From Actinomycetes bacterium (GTDB lineage: Bacteria; Actinomycetota; Coriobacteriia; Anaerosomatales; Anaerosomataceae), in assembly GCA_022839745.1 (NCBI GenBank), contig JALHJB010000023.1, forward strand, positions 1 to 36,878: DNA of 36,878 nucleotides, in the 5' to 3' direction. The first letter of the stretch is position 1. Each line of letters opens with the position of its first letter. Shown one piece after another: positions 22,158 through 30,185 of this stretch. The notes below the pieces were generated by a model that worked only from the letters and a program-made list of their open reading frames with translations, was not told where the DNA came from and did not search any database. The translations under genes were made by a program, and so were the position numbers.

Positions 22158-24233
22158 ATGCATATCGGAACCATCGGCAACCTCCTGCTCGCCCTCGCCA
22201 GCCTCTCGGCGATCGCGTCGATCGGCGCGTATGCGTTCGGTCGGCAGGGGAGCGGTGACACCCGCAAGCTGGGCCACCTGCTGACCTACGGTGTGTTCGG
22301 CTTCACCACGCTGGCGATCGTGTTGCTCGCGGTCTCGTTCCTCACTGAGAACTGGGCGCTGCAGTACGTCGTGTACAACCACCCGACCACTGTCGGCCCC
22401 TGGGCGTGGGTCTACCGTCTTTCAGGCGTGTGGGCCGGACGTGAGGGGTCGCTCCTGTTCTGGGAATGGGTCCTGGCGGTCTACGCGGCGTTCATCGCGC
22501 GCAAGTTCATGAAGGAAGACAGCACGCTCGGCGCTGCCGGTCTTGCAGTGCTCAACTTCGTGCAGCTGTTCTTCCTCGCGGCGCTGTTCATCGACACCAA
22601 CAACCCCTTCAAGCCCACGCCTGCTGGCATGGTCGATCCCGCCACCGGCGCCCTGCTCACCAGCGCAGCTATGAACCCGCTGCTGCAGACATGGGCCATG
22701 GTGCTCCACCCGCCGACGCTGTTCGTGGGGTACGCGGGTCTCGCGGTGCCGTTCGCATTCGGCCTGGCGGCGCTGTTCACGGGTGATGTCTCGAAGAAGT
22801 GGGTCGTGCTCACCGACCGCATCACCGTGTTCTCGTGGCTCTTGCTCGGCATCGGTATCGGCCTGGGTTCGGTCTGGGCGTACTACGAGCTCGCGTTCGG
22901 CGGCTACTGGGCGTGGGATCCGGTCGAGAACGCATCGCTCCTGCCCTGGCTCACCGGCGTTGGCCTCGTGCACTCCATGACGGTCTACCGTCGTCGCGAA
23001 GGCTTCCGCATGTGGACCTTCATGATGGCCGCGTTCACCTTCGTGTTCGTCTTGCTCGGCACGTTCATCACGCGCTCGGGCATCGTGCAGTCGGTGCATG
23101 CGTTCCAGGAGGACCCGCTGTCGTTCTGGCTGTTCCTGATCATGATGGTCGGTTCGCTGGCGGTCATGGGCATCGGCGTGTACATGCGCCGTGGCCAGCT
23201 CTCCAGTGAGGCCGATGGCTTCGAGAAGATCATGTCCAAGGAAGGCTCCTACTACTTCAACAACGTGCTCATGCTGATCTCGGCCGTGCTCGTTGCGTAC
23301 ATGACGATGGCCTCGGCGTTCCCCGAGTGGATGCCGCTCGGTGGCCAGTCGATCAAGCCGCCGTCGTACGACGCGCTCGCGCGGCCGCTCGGCATCTTCT
23401 ACATCCTCATCATGACGCTCTGCCCGATCCTCGCGTGGGGCGGCGGCGACTGGAAGAAGCTGTGGGAGAAGGCCAAGGGTCCGCTCGTGGTGAGCGCACC
23501 GATCGCGGCCGCGTTCATCGCGATCTACATCTACGCGATGCTGCCGTTCTACACTCCTAACGGGACGACCGCCGAGTGGTGGCACCACTTCCTGGCGCTG
23601 AGTGGTGTGCTCGTGGCCGCCGCCGCCATCGGCCTCCCGCTGTGGCTGTTCTTCGACGGGGCCCGCAAGCGCGCGGCCGCCCGCGGCGAGTCGTTCGGCC
23701 AGGCTCTGCTGTGGATCATCACCCGCGCGCGCACCCAGTCGGGCGGCTACCTCACCCACCTGGGAATGGGCATCATCCTCATCGGTCTTGTGGGTTCCAC
23801 GATGTTCGTGCGCACCTACAACGCCCAGATCCCGCAGCAGGCGGGCGCCACATATGAAGCCGAGGGCTACACGTTCTCATATGTGTCGCTCGATCAGACG
23901 ATGGAGAACGTGCGCCCCGGCTCGACCCAGGGCGACACGGTCTACACGCTGAACCTCGACCTGCTGCGTGACGGCAAGAAGATCGACGAGCTGCACCCGC
24001 AGATGCGCTTCCCGCAGCAGCTCGCGCAGCAGCGTCAGAGCAACCAGCACGTGTCGCTGCGCAGCGAGTTCCTGAAGGACGTCTTCATCTCGTTCTCTGG
24101 CACCGGCGAGGGCAACACCGCCGTGGTGACGATCAAGTTCTTCCCGCTCCAGTGGTGGGTATGGACGGGCTTCATCGTGCTCATCATCGGCAGCGGCCTT
24201 GCGTCGTGGCCCAAGAAGCAGCTTGCGGCCTAG
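22158..24233 (+). CDS. ccmF: Cytochrome c haem lyase subunit CcmF
   Basis: A large polytopic membrane protein of the haem-handling family that attaches haem from CcmE to apocytochrome c. The 691 residues contain many hydrophobic helices, the conserved N-terminal LENWALQYV-like region, YRLSGVWAGREGSLLFWEW, LHPPTLFVGYAG (periplasmic His), and the WWD signature GGYWAWDPVENASLLPWL (about 245-265). A further LLGTFITRSGIVQSVHAF carries another conserved His. The C-terminal periplasmic domain is followed by a last helix. ATG 22158 with GGAG just upstream; 36 bp separate it from ccmE. Complete and of normal length. No ccmG or ccmH (thiol-disulfide partners) follows in this cluster. Confidence 0.95.
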   Translation: MHIGTIGNLLLALASLSAIASIGAYAFGRQGSGDTRKLGHLLTYGVFGFTTLAIVLLAVSFLTENWALQYVVYNHPTTVGPWAWVYRLSGVWAGREGSLLFWEWVLAVYAAFIARKFMKEDSTLGAAGLAVLNFVQLFFLAALFIDTNNPFKPTPAGMVDPATGALLTSAAMNPLLQTWAMVLHPPTLFVGYAGLAVPFAFGLAALFTGDVSKKWVVLTDRITVFSWLLLGIGIGLGSVWAYYELAFGGYWAWDPVENASLLPWLTGVGLVHSMTVYRRREGFRMWTFMMAAFTFVFVLLGTFITRSGIVQSVHAFQEDPLSFWLFLIMMVGSLAVMGIGVYMRRGQLSSEADGFEKIMSKEGSYYFNNVLMLISAVLVAYMTMASAFPEWMPLGGQSIKPPSYDALARPLGIFYILIMTLCPILAWGGGDWKKLWEKAKGPLVVSAPIAAAFIAIYIYAMLPFYTPNGTTAEWWHHFLALSGVLVAAAAIGLPLWLFFDGARKRAAARGESFGQALLWIITRARTQSGGYLTHLGMGIILIGLVGSTMFVRTYNAQIPQQAGATYEAEGYTFSYVSLDQTMENVRPGSTQGDTVYTLNLDLLRDGKKIDELHPQMRFPQQLAQQRQSNQHVSLRSEFLKDVFISFSGTGEGNTAVVTIKFFPLQWWVWTGFIVLIIGSGLASWPKKQLAA

Positions 24234-24243
24234 GGACGTGACA

Positions 24244-24975
24244 GTGACCGAGGAGCACCAGCACACGCTTGCGCTGGAGGTCCGGGACCTGACCCGGGCC
24301 TTCGGCGTGCGTAAGGCGCTCGACGGTGTGAGCCTCGAGCTGCCTGTGGGCGCGTTCCTCTCGATCTTCGGCCCGAACGGCGCGGGCAAGACCACGCTTG
24401 TGAAGGTCCTGACCACGCTGCTCAACCCCTCGAGCGGCTCGGCGCGTGTGCTTGGCCGTGACGTGGTGAGCGATGCGGTGGATCTCAGGACGCATATCGG
24501 TCTGATCAGCCACAACCCGTTGCTCTATCCGGATCTTACCGCCGAGGAGAACCTGCTGTTCTTCGCCGATATGTATGGCGTGGAGCAACCGCACGTGCGG
24601 GTCTCCGAGCTGCTGGAGGCCGTGGAGCTCGACCACCGCAAGCTCGACCTCACAAGGACGTTCTCGCGCGGCATGCTCCAACGCCTCTCGATCGCCCGGG
24701 CGTTGCTGCATCGGCCCGAGGTGATCTTCCTCGATGAGCCGTACTCGGGCCTCGACCCGCACGCCATGGACATCCTCGACGGACTCATCGCGCAGATCCG
24801 CGATTCCCATACGTTCGTGATGATCAGCCACGACCTCGATAAGGGCCTCGAGCTGTGCAGCCACGCACTCATCCTCGCCAAGGGAAGGGTCGTGCTCTAC
24901 GAGCCGCGAGAGGCGATCGACGACGCGGCCTTCCGCCAGACCTACCGCTCCACCGTGGGAATGGGGGTGTCGTAG
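24244..24975 (+). CDS. ccmA: Haem exporter ATP-binding protein CcmA
   Basis: ABC ATPase that with CcmB and CcmC forms the CcmABCD complex releasing holo-CcmE. Walker A GPNGAGKT (43-50), Q-loop equivalent LISHNPLLYPDLTAEENL, a modified signature FSRGMLQRLSIARAL (CcmA proteins typically have SRGM in place of LSGG), Walker B VIFLDEPYSGLD and the H-switch MISHD. Two GTG codons six bases apart are possible; 24244 fits the AGGGA site at 24232-24236 better than 24238. It starts just after the ccmF stop and abuts ccmB with no gap. Length 243 is slightly above the usual 205-225. Cytoplasmic face of the membrane. Confidence 0.93.
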   Translation: MTEEHQHTLALEVRDLTRAFGVRKALDGVSLELPVGAFLSIFGPNGAGKTTLVKVLTTLLNPSSGSARVLGRDVVSDAVDLRTHIGLISHNPLLYPDLTAEENLLFFADMYGVEQPHVRVSELLEAVELDHRKLDLTRTFSRGMLQRLSIARALLHRPEVIFLDEPYSGLDPHAMDILDGLIAQIRDSHTFVMISHDLDKGLELCSHALILAKGRVVLYEPREAIDDAAFRQTYRSTVGMGVS

Positions 24976-25680
24976 ATGGCAAGCGCCTCGGGACGGCAGC
25001 TGAGGGCGATGCTCCGCAAGGACATCGTGATGGAGCTCCGCACCAAAGAGATGATCATGTCGATGGGCCTGTACTCGCTGCTCACGATGGTCGTCTACTT
25101 CGTCGCACTCTCGCAGGCGGGTTCGAACTTCGACCCGCGTGACATCGCCGCGGGACTCCTGTGGCTCGCGTTCATCTTCACCTCGATGCTCGGTCTCAAC
25201 CGCTCCCTCGTCCACGAGAAGGACCAGGGATGCCTTGAGGCGTTGTTGCTTTCGCCGGTGGACCGTCCGGTCATCTTCTTCGCCAAGGCGGGCGGCAACC
25301 TGATCTTCTTGCTTGCGGTCGAGGCGCTCACCCTGCCGGTCTTCGGTTTCTTGTTCCTGCAGGGGACCCATCTCGACTGGGGCTCGATCGCGCTGTTGCC
25401 ACTCATTCTCATCGTGGGTTCGATCGGAATGGCAGGCGTGGGGACGCTCCTGGCAACGATGTCGGTGAACACCTCCGGCAAGGACTTCGTGCTCGCGATG
25501 CTGTTCATCCCGCTGATGTACCCGCTGCTCCTCGGCGCGGTCACCGCCACCGGCGGCGCCATCGTGGGCGGCGCGCAGGGTGTGTCCGTGTTCTGGACCG
25601 GCATGGGCTGGGTCGTCGGCTACGACGTGATCATGCTGCTCGCTTCGTACGGGCTCTACGAGTTCATCGTCGGCGCTTAA
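24976..25680 (+). CDS. ccmB: Haem exporter membrane protein CcmB
   Basis: Permease partner of CcmA in the CcmABC complex. 234 residues with a short N-terminal amphipathic part (LRAMLRKDIVMELRTKEMI, typical of CcmB), then about six hydrophobic helices. The conserved cytoplasmic loop LNRSLVHEKDQGCLEALLLSPVDR is present, as is the GIGTLL-like GVGTLLATMSVNTSGKDFVLAMLFIPLMYPLL region (described here by its span about 155-185). ATG 24976 directly follows the ccmA stop, so translation is coupled. The stop lies inside a perfect 16-bp palindrome. No anomalies in length. Confidence 0.93.
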   Translation: MASASGRQLRAMLRKDIVMELRTKEMIMSMGLYSLLTMVVYFVALSQAGSNFDPRDIAAGLLWLAFIFTSMLGLNRSLVHEKDQGCLEALLLSPVDRPVIFFAKAGGNLIFLLAVEALTLPVFGFLFLQGTHLDWGSIALLPLILIVGSIGMAGVGTLLATMSVNTSGKDFVLAMLFIPLMYPLLLGAVTATGGAIVGGAQGVSVFWTGMGWVVGYDVIMLLASYGLYEFIVGA

Positions 25681-25686
25681 GCGCCG
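25671..25686. repeat. Perfect 16-bp palindrome over the ccmB stop
   Basis: CGGCGCTTAAGCGCCG is self-complementary and includes the TAA stop of ccmB. It lies 28 bp before ccmC and could form a small RNA hairpin that tunes ccmC translation or mRNA ends; no direct support. Confidence 0.5.
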
Positions 25687-25714
25687 CTATCCGCGATAGG
25701 AGGCTGACGGCCAC

Positions 25715-26641
25715 GTGAGATCGATAACGACGAGGGCGATGATCGCGCTGGTGCTCGGCGGCGTGCTCACCCTGGGCGCGTTCATCGGAGCGTTCTTCTG
25801 GGCGGGCGTGCCGGATTTCGGGTTCGTGCGCACCGCCGGGCAGGTCGATTCGGTGCGCTACAAGGGGCCGTTCGAGCAGGCGATCGACGAGGCGCGCTAC
25901 CTCGCCAACTACGCGGGGTACACCGTGGAGGTCGAGGCCGACGGCGAGTCCGTACGAGGCGAGCTCGTCTCGGCCGATGCGGAGTCGGTGGAGATCGCGA
26001 CCGGCTCGGGCAACGTGACCATCGACGCAGCAGACTTCGAGGCGGCCACGGTCTTCGGCTCCGAGTACGGGCGTCCCGACTGGGGCCAGAAGATCTTCTA
26101 CTTCCATGTGCCCGTGGCCGAGATCTCGTTCGTGGTGTTCGCCTTCGCGGCGTTTTACGCAATCCGCTTCCTGATGACACGAAATCGCGACTACGACACC
26201 AAGAACCGCGTGTCCATGGAGGTCACGCTCGTGTTCGTGGGTCTCACGATGGCAACCGGAATCCTATGGACGAAAGCGGCGTGGGGCGTCTGGTGGGACT
26301 GGGAGCCGCGGCTCACCACGTACTTCATCCTCACGCTGCTCGTGATCGCGTACTTCGTCCTGCGCAACTCGGTCGAGGACGAGGAGCGTCGCGCCGTGTA
26401 CGGTGCGGTCTTCTCGATCCTCGCGTTCATCGACGTGCCGATCTCGTTCTTCATCACCCGGCTGATCCCGTCGAACCACCCCGTCATCGAGGGCGGGGGG
26501 CTCGAGGGGCCGATGCTCATCTCGTTCATCCTCGGCCAGATCGGCATGATCGCACTCGGCTACGCCATCTACCAGCTGCGGATGGGTGAAGTGCAGCTGC
26601 AGGAACGCATCGAACAGGCCAAGACCCTTCTGGAGAGGTGA
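25715..26641 (+). CDS. ccmC: Haem-handling membrane protein CcmC with a large insertion after TM1
   Basis: CcmC loads haem onto CcmE. Core features are HVP in KIFYFHVPVAE (H131), the WWD motif WGVWWDWEPRLT (190-201) and the second haem-ligand His in SNHP (H255), with six membrane helices. What is unusual is the region between TM1 (about 9-30) and the KIFYFHVP motif. In ordinary CcmC these are separated by a short loop, but here about 90 residues intervene (31-123), rich in Glu/Asp/Val strands (VEVEADGESVRGELV, ESVEIATGSGNVTIDAADF). This looks like a small periplasmic beta domain. GTG 25715 follows AGGAGG at 25698-25703. Total 308 residues versus about 245 for classical CcmC. Confidence 0.92.
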   Translation: MRSITTRAMIALVLGGVLTLGAFIGAFFWAGVPDFGFVRTAGQVDSVRYKGPFEQAIDEARYLANYAGYTVEVEADGESVRGELVSADAESVEIATGSGNVTIDAADFEAATVFGSEYGRPDWGQKIFYFHVPVAEISFVVFAFAAFYAIRFLMTRNRDYDTKNRVSMEVTLVFVGLTMATGILWTKAAWGVWWDWEPRLTTYFILTLLVIAYFVLRNSVEDEERRAVYGAVFSILAFIDVPISFFITRLIPSNHPVIEGGGLEGPMLISFILGQIGMIALGYAIYQLRMGEVQLQERIEQAKTLLER

Positions 26642-26646
26642 TCTGA

Positions 26647-26835
26647 GTGAACCCGACGCTGAAAGAGGTCTACTCGCTGGTTCTGACCCAATGGCCGCTC
26701 GTGGCCGGCGCGTACGCGCTGCTCTGGGCTGGCATGGTGCTCTATGTGGGCATGGCGCTGAAGCGCCTGAACGGCCTGGGCAAGCAGCTCGAGGTCCTCG
26801 AGGCCGCCGTTGCTCGCCGTCAGGCCGCCGAGTAG
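26647..26835 (+). CDS. ccmD: CcmD-like small haem exporter subunit
   Basis: 62 residues with one hydrophobic helix (about 16-37, WPLVAGAYALLWAGMVLYVGMAL) followed by a basic then amphipathic tail (KRLNGLGKQLEVLEAAVARR). Size, topology and position right after ccmC match CcmD, the small protein that stabilises CcmABC and releases holo-CcmE; CcmD sequences are too short and variable for a firm call by motif. GTG start 5 bp after the ccmC stop. Confidence 0.75.
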   Translation: MNPTLKEVYSLVLTQWPLVAGAYALLWAGMVLYVGMALKRLNGLGKQLEVLEAAVARRQAAE

Positions 26836-26863
26836 GAAGACACGGAACGACTGAGGAGGCACG

Positions 26864-27709
26864 GTGCTTCAGGTAGCGTTCGTCGCATTCTGGCTCGCAA
26901 TGGCGTTCTACGCGGCTGCGACGGTGCTCTATGCGTATCAGGTCGCAACGAAGCGCCAGGCGCTCACGTGGTACGCCACGTTCGCGACCGGTGCCGGTTT
27001 CCTGTTGCACACGGCATCGGTCGGTTTTCGCTCATCGGCTACCGACGGCACCGAGCTCACCGGCGCGAACGTGCTCGTGCTCATGGCGTGGGCGCTCGTG
27101 CTCGTCTACTTCCTGCTTGAGCACATGCTCAAGGTCAAGACGTACGGCGTCTTGCTCGTGCCCGCCGCACTCGTGATGATGCTCATCGCGCAGGTGCTTG
27201 GAGCGAGCCGCAGCGTGCTCGCCGATGTGACGGCGGAGCAGGCTGCGCTTCTGGACAGCTGGCGCGTTGGCATCCATGTAGCGCTCATCGCATTCGCGAA
27301 CGCGGGGTACGCCATCGGCGCCGCCGCATCGCTGCTCTACGTGGTGCTTGAGCGTCAGCTCAAGGCCCGCAAGACCACGAAGCTGTTCAGCAGGCTCCCG
27401 TCACTCTCGCAGGCCGACAAGGTCGCCGGCCGCTCGGCGCTGTGGGCGTTCCCGGCGTACTCGGCCGGACTCCTGCTGGGCGTGCTCAGGGCGATCGAGA
27501 CCGACGTGAGCCTGTGGTGGGCCGACGCGCGCGTGGTGCTCGCGGGTATCGTGTGGGTCGTGTTCGCGGCCTACCTGGTGCTGCGCTGGCGTCACGGCTG
27601 GCAGGGCCGCCGGGGCGCGTATCTGTTGCTCATCGGATTCGCCATGGTGGTCGCGCTCGCGATCGTTGCGCGCACGGTACCGGTCGGCTTCCATGTGTTC
27701 GGGCTGTAA
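26864..27709 (+). CDS. HemX/CcsA-like cytochrome c assembly family membrane protein
   Basis: 281 residues with about eight hydrophobic helices and the family layout of CcsA/HemX: H49 in GFLLHTASVG, a His in LLEHMLKVKTYG, and a third in WRVGIHVALIAFANAGYAIGAAASLLY. The tryptophan-rich motif is eroded: where CcsA has WGxYWGWDPKE, this protein has LWWADARVVLAGIVW. It therefore looks more like HemX than a haem lyase subunit. HemX sits beside hemA in Bacillus (hemAXCDBL) and lowers HemA levels there. It lies between ccmD and hemA, consistent with either role. A GGAGG site precedes GTG 26864. It could also work with CcmF; sequence alone does not decide. Confidence 0.75.
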   Translation: MLQVAFVAFWLAMAFYAAATVLYAYQVATKRQALTWYATFATGAGFLLHTASVGFRSSATDGTELTGANVLVLMAWALVLVYFLLEHMLKVKTYGVLLVPAALVMMLIAQVLGASRSVLADVTAEQAALLDSWRVGIHVALIAFANAGYAIGAAASLLYVVLERQLKARKTTKLFSRLPSLSQADKVAGRSALWAFPAYSAGLLLGVLRAIETDVSLWWADARVVLAGIVWVVFAAYLVLRWRHGWQGRRGAYLLLIGFAMVVALAIVARTVPVGFHVFGL

Positions 27710-27719
27710 GGGGAGTCGC

Positions 27720-28562
27720 GTGTTGTTCTGGACGAACAAGCATGTGGTGATCACCGGCGCATCGAGCGGCATGGGCCTGGCGTCGGCCGAGCTCGTGGCG
27801 GCGGCCGGCGCGCATGTGTCGCTGCTGGCCCGGGACCCCGGCCGTCTCGAGGCCGCGGTGGAGGCTGTGAGCGCGCGGTGTGCGCGAGCGGACCAGCGCG
27901 TGACCGCACACCCGTGTGACGTGGCGGATCCCGCGCAGGTCACGGCGGCGATCGGGGGCGCCGAGGCGGCGTCCGGCCCTGTTGACGTCCTCCTCACCTG
28001 CGCGGGCTTCTGCGAGCCGCAGCGGTTCATCGAGACCGAGGTCGAGGACCTCGTGCGGCATATCGACGTGAACCTTCTCGGCACGATCTACGCCGCCCGC
28101 GCTGTCGCTCCGTCCATGGTCGAACGCGGCTCGGGGCACATCGGGCTGGTGTCCTCGATGGGCGGGCTTGTGGGCGTGTACGGCTACTCGGCTTACAGCG
28201 CGGCCAAGTTCGGCGTCACCGGATTCGCCGAAGTCGTCCGGAGCGAACTGCGGCCCCACGGTGTGGGCGTGACGCTCGCGTGTCCCCCGAACATGGATAC
28301 ACCCGGGTACGCCCGTGAGGTGGCCACGCAGCCGAAGGAGACCGCCGCCATCAACGGCATGGCACGGACCATCCCGCCCTCGGTCGCCGCTGCCGAGTTC
28401 GTGCGCGCGATCGAGCGCAACCGCTTCCTCGTGGTTCACGGCGCGTCCAACAGGATCCTCTACCGGGTCGAGGGACTTTGGCCCGAGCTGTTCCACCGGG
28501 TGTTCGACGGCAAGATCGCCGGCGCCCGCCGCGGGGAGGTGCATGCCGGTGTCGCTTCGTAG
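27720..28562 (+). CDS. SDR family oxidoreductase, 3-ketodihydrosphingosine reductase-like
   Basis: 280 residues of classical Rossmann SDR type: nucleotide motif TGASSGMG (12-19), NAG-equivalent TCAGF (93-97), catalytic Ser in LVSSMGG (about 145), and Y159-K163 in YSAAK. After the active site comes CPPNMDTPGYAREVATQPKET (described as residues 188-207). It closely resembles the PPDTDTPG...KPxET block characteristic of 3-ketosphinganine (KDSR) reductases rather than fatty acid or polyol dehydrogenases. The actual substrate is unknown: a long-chain ketone lipid is the family-based guess, and no serine palmitoyltransferase is nearby. The GTG start is preceded by GGGGAG and lies 10 bp after the HemX-like gene, so it is probably in the same transcript. 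Confidence 0.82.
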   Translation: MLFWTNKHVVITGASSGMGLASAELVAAAGAHVSLLARDPGRLEAAVEAVSARCARADQRVTAHPCDVADPAQVTAAIGGAEAASGPVDVLLTCAGFCEPQRFIETEVEDLVRHIDVNLLGTIYAARAVAPSMVERGSGHIGLVSSMGGLVGVYGYSAYSAAKFGVTGFAEVVRSELRPHGVGVTLACPPNMDTPGYAREVATQPKETAAINGMARTIPPSVAAAEFVRAIERNRFLVVHGASNRILYRVEGLWPELFHRVFDGKIAGARRGEVHAGVAS

Positions 28563-28610
28563 CGCCATCGCTGCGCATCCCGCCTCGCAGCCTGTGCGTT
28601 TCCGCGACAG

Positions 28611-28739
28611 GTGCGGCTCCGCACGGGCACATATGCATCTGACGACGTTCAGGCGCGCGCAGACGGTGCACTCGCACTGCCACATCGCCCCCGCCGGGCC
28701 TGCTTGCCTGAACAACAACGCACCGTTCCGGCGGGGGCG
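28611..28739. repeat. Hairpins in the 252-bp gap before hemA
   Basis: The gap 28563-28814 has no gene. It holds a small hairpin GTGCG-GCTC-CGCAC (28611-28624) and a perfect 12-bp inverted repeat, CGCCCCCGCCGG (28686-28697) with CCGGCGGGGGCG (28728-28739), across a 30-base loop. These could end the ccm-SDR transcript or fold in the hemA leader. A weak -10-like TACGAT precedes hemA by about 30 bp. Confidence 0.6.
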
Positions 28740-28814
28740 CCCCAGCCTCACTGCGCGCCGCCTGCGCGTGTCTCTGTCTGCCTACGATCTCTCCCCGGAG
28801 GCGATCCGCTCGCA

Positions 28815-30185
28815 ATGCACCTCGTACTGATCGGTCTCAGCCACAAGACGGCGCCTGTTGCAATCCGGGAGAAGCTCACGTTCCCGGCCGACGTGCAGCC
28901 GCGGGCGCTCGCCTCGCTCACCGGTAGCCATCTGGTGTCCGAGGCGGTCATCCTCTCCACATGCAACCGCACCGAGGTCTACGCGGTCGCATCCGACAGC
29001 GACGGCGGCGTGAACGCGGTCATCGACTTCCTCGCCAGCTTCCACGAGCTCGACCGTCATGAGCTGGTGCGCTACCTGTACATCGTCACCGGCGAGGCGG
29101 TGGTCCGGCACCTGTTCCGGGTTGTGGCGTCGCTCGACTCGATGGTTGTCGGTGAAGCGCAGATCCTCGGCCAGGCGAAGACTGCGTACGACTATGCGCA
29201 AAGCGCGGGCACCACCGGCAAAGCGTTCAACAAGCTCTTCCGTCAGAGCTTCGAGGTGGGCAAGCGCGTGCGCACCGAGACCGCCATCGGCGAGTCGGCC
29301 GTATCGATCAGCTACGCGGCCGTGGAGCTCGCCAAGAAGGTGTTCGACACGCTCGACGGCCGGACGGTGCTGGTGCTCGGCGCGGGCGAGATGAGCGAGC
29401 TCACGCTCAAGCACCTCGTGGCCAACGGTGTCTCGGGCGTGCTGGTGGCCAACCGCACCTTCGAGCGCGCCCAGGACATCGCGGCGCGATTCAACGGCAC
29501 GGCGGTGCCCTACGAGAGCTTCTACGACCGGATCCGCGACACCGATATCGTGATCTCATCCACGGCGGCCACCGAGTACGTGATCACCAAGGCCGATCTG
29601 GCGCCCGCGGCCAAGCACCGCTCGCGGCCGCTGTTCCTGATCGACATCGCCGTCCCGCGCGATATCGACCCGCGCACCAACGAGCTCTCCGATGTCTTCC
29701 TGTACGACATCGACGACCTCAACGGTGTGGTGGAGGCGAACCTCGAGGAGCGCATGGCCGAGGCGCGCCGGGCAGAGGGCATCATCGATGAGGAGGTCGC
29801 TGCATTCTACGGCTGGGTCGAATCGATGGAGGTCGTGCCCACCGTGGCCGCGATCAGGGCCAAGGCCGAGGTCATCCGCCAGATGGAGCTCGAGAAGGCG
29901 CTCAAGCGGCTCGATCTCTCTGACAAGGAGCGTAAGACCGTCGAGGCGCTCACGTGCGCGATCGTCAACAAGATGCTGCACGGTCCCACGGCTCGCCTCA
30001 AGAAGCTGTCGTCCACCAAGGACGGTTACATGTACGTGGATACTGCCCGCGTGCTCTACGGGCTGGACGATTCAGAAGACAAGCAAGGTCCGGGCGCATT
30101 CCGCAACCTGCTGAACCTGCGTGCGCGCGAGATCGTCGAAAGGCATACAGAGACAGGGGAGGGCATCGGCGACTGTGGAGCATGA
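28815..30185 (+). CDS. hemA: Glutamyl-tRNA reductase
   Basis: NADPH-dependent reduction of glutamyl-tRNA to glutamate-1-semialdehyde, the first step of C5-pathway haem synthesis. MHLVLIGLSHKTAPVAIREKL fixes the start at ATG 28815; GGAGG at 28797-28801 is 13 bases upstream, a little far. Catalytic C50 lies in STCNRTEVYAV. Other blocks are GEAQILGQAK, LVLGAGEMSELTLKHL (NADPH-binding), VANRTFERA, DIVISSTAA and FLIDIAVPRDIDP. The C-terminal dimerisation domain is complete, and the protein is 456 residues long. The last 11 bases overlap hemC. The B. subtilis order hemA-(X)-C-D-B-L is kept here, with other genes inserted between. Confidence 0.96.
   Translation: MHLVLIGLSHKTAPVAIREKLTFPADVQPRALASLTGSHLVSEAVILSTCNRTEVYAVASDSDGGVNAVIDFLASFHELDRHELVRYLYIVTGEAVVRHLFRVVASLDSMVVGEAQILGQAKTAYDYAQSAGTTGKAFNKLFRQSFEVGKRVRTETAIGESAVSISYAAVELAKKVFDTLDGRTVLVLGAGEMSELTLKHLVANGVSGVLVANRTFERAQDIAARFNGTAVPYESFYDRIRDTDIVISSTAATEYVITKADLAPAAKHRSRPLFLIDIAVPRDIDPRTNELSDVFLYDIDDLNGVVEANLEERMAEARRAEGIIDEEVAAFYGWVESMEVVPTVAAIRAKAEVIRQMELEKALKRLDLSDKERKTVEALTCAIVNKMLHGPTARLKKLSSTKDGYMYVDTARVLYGLDDSEDKQGPGAFRNLLNLRAREIVERHTETGEGIGDCGA

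Noticed and set aside
22422..23759. Long minus-strand open frame (445 codons) opposite ccmF
   Set aside because: Antisense of conserved CcmF motifs; strongly biased toward Glu/Arg/His with no domain pattern.
26864..27709. CcsA/ResC-type haem lyase (System II) call
   Set aside because: The tryptophan-rich haem motif is not intact and no ResB/CcsB gene is present, while a complete CcmABCDEF set is; HemX-like is the safer name.
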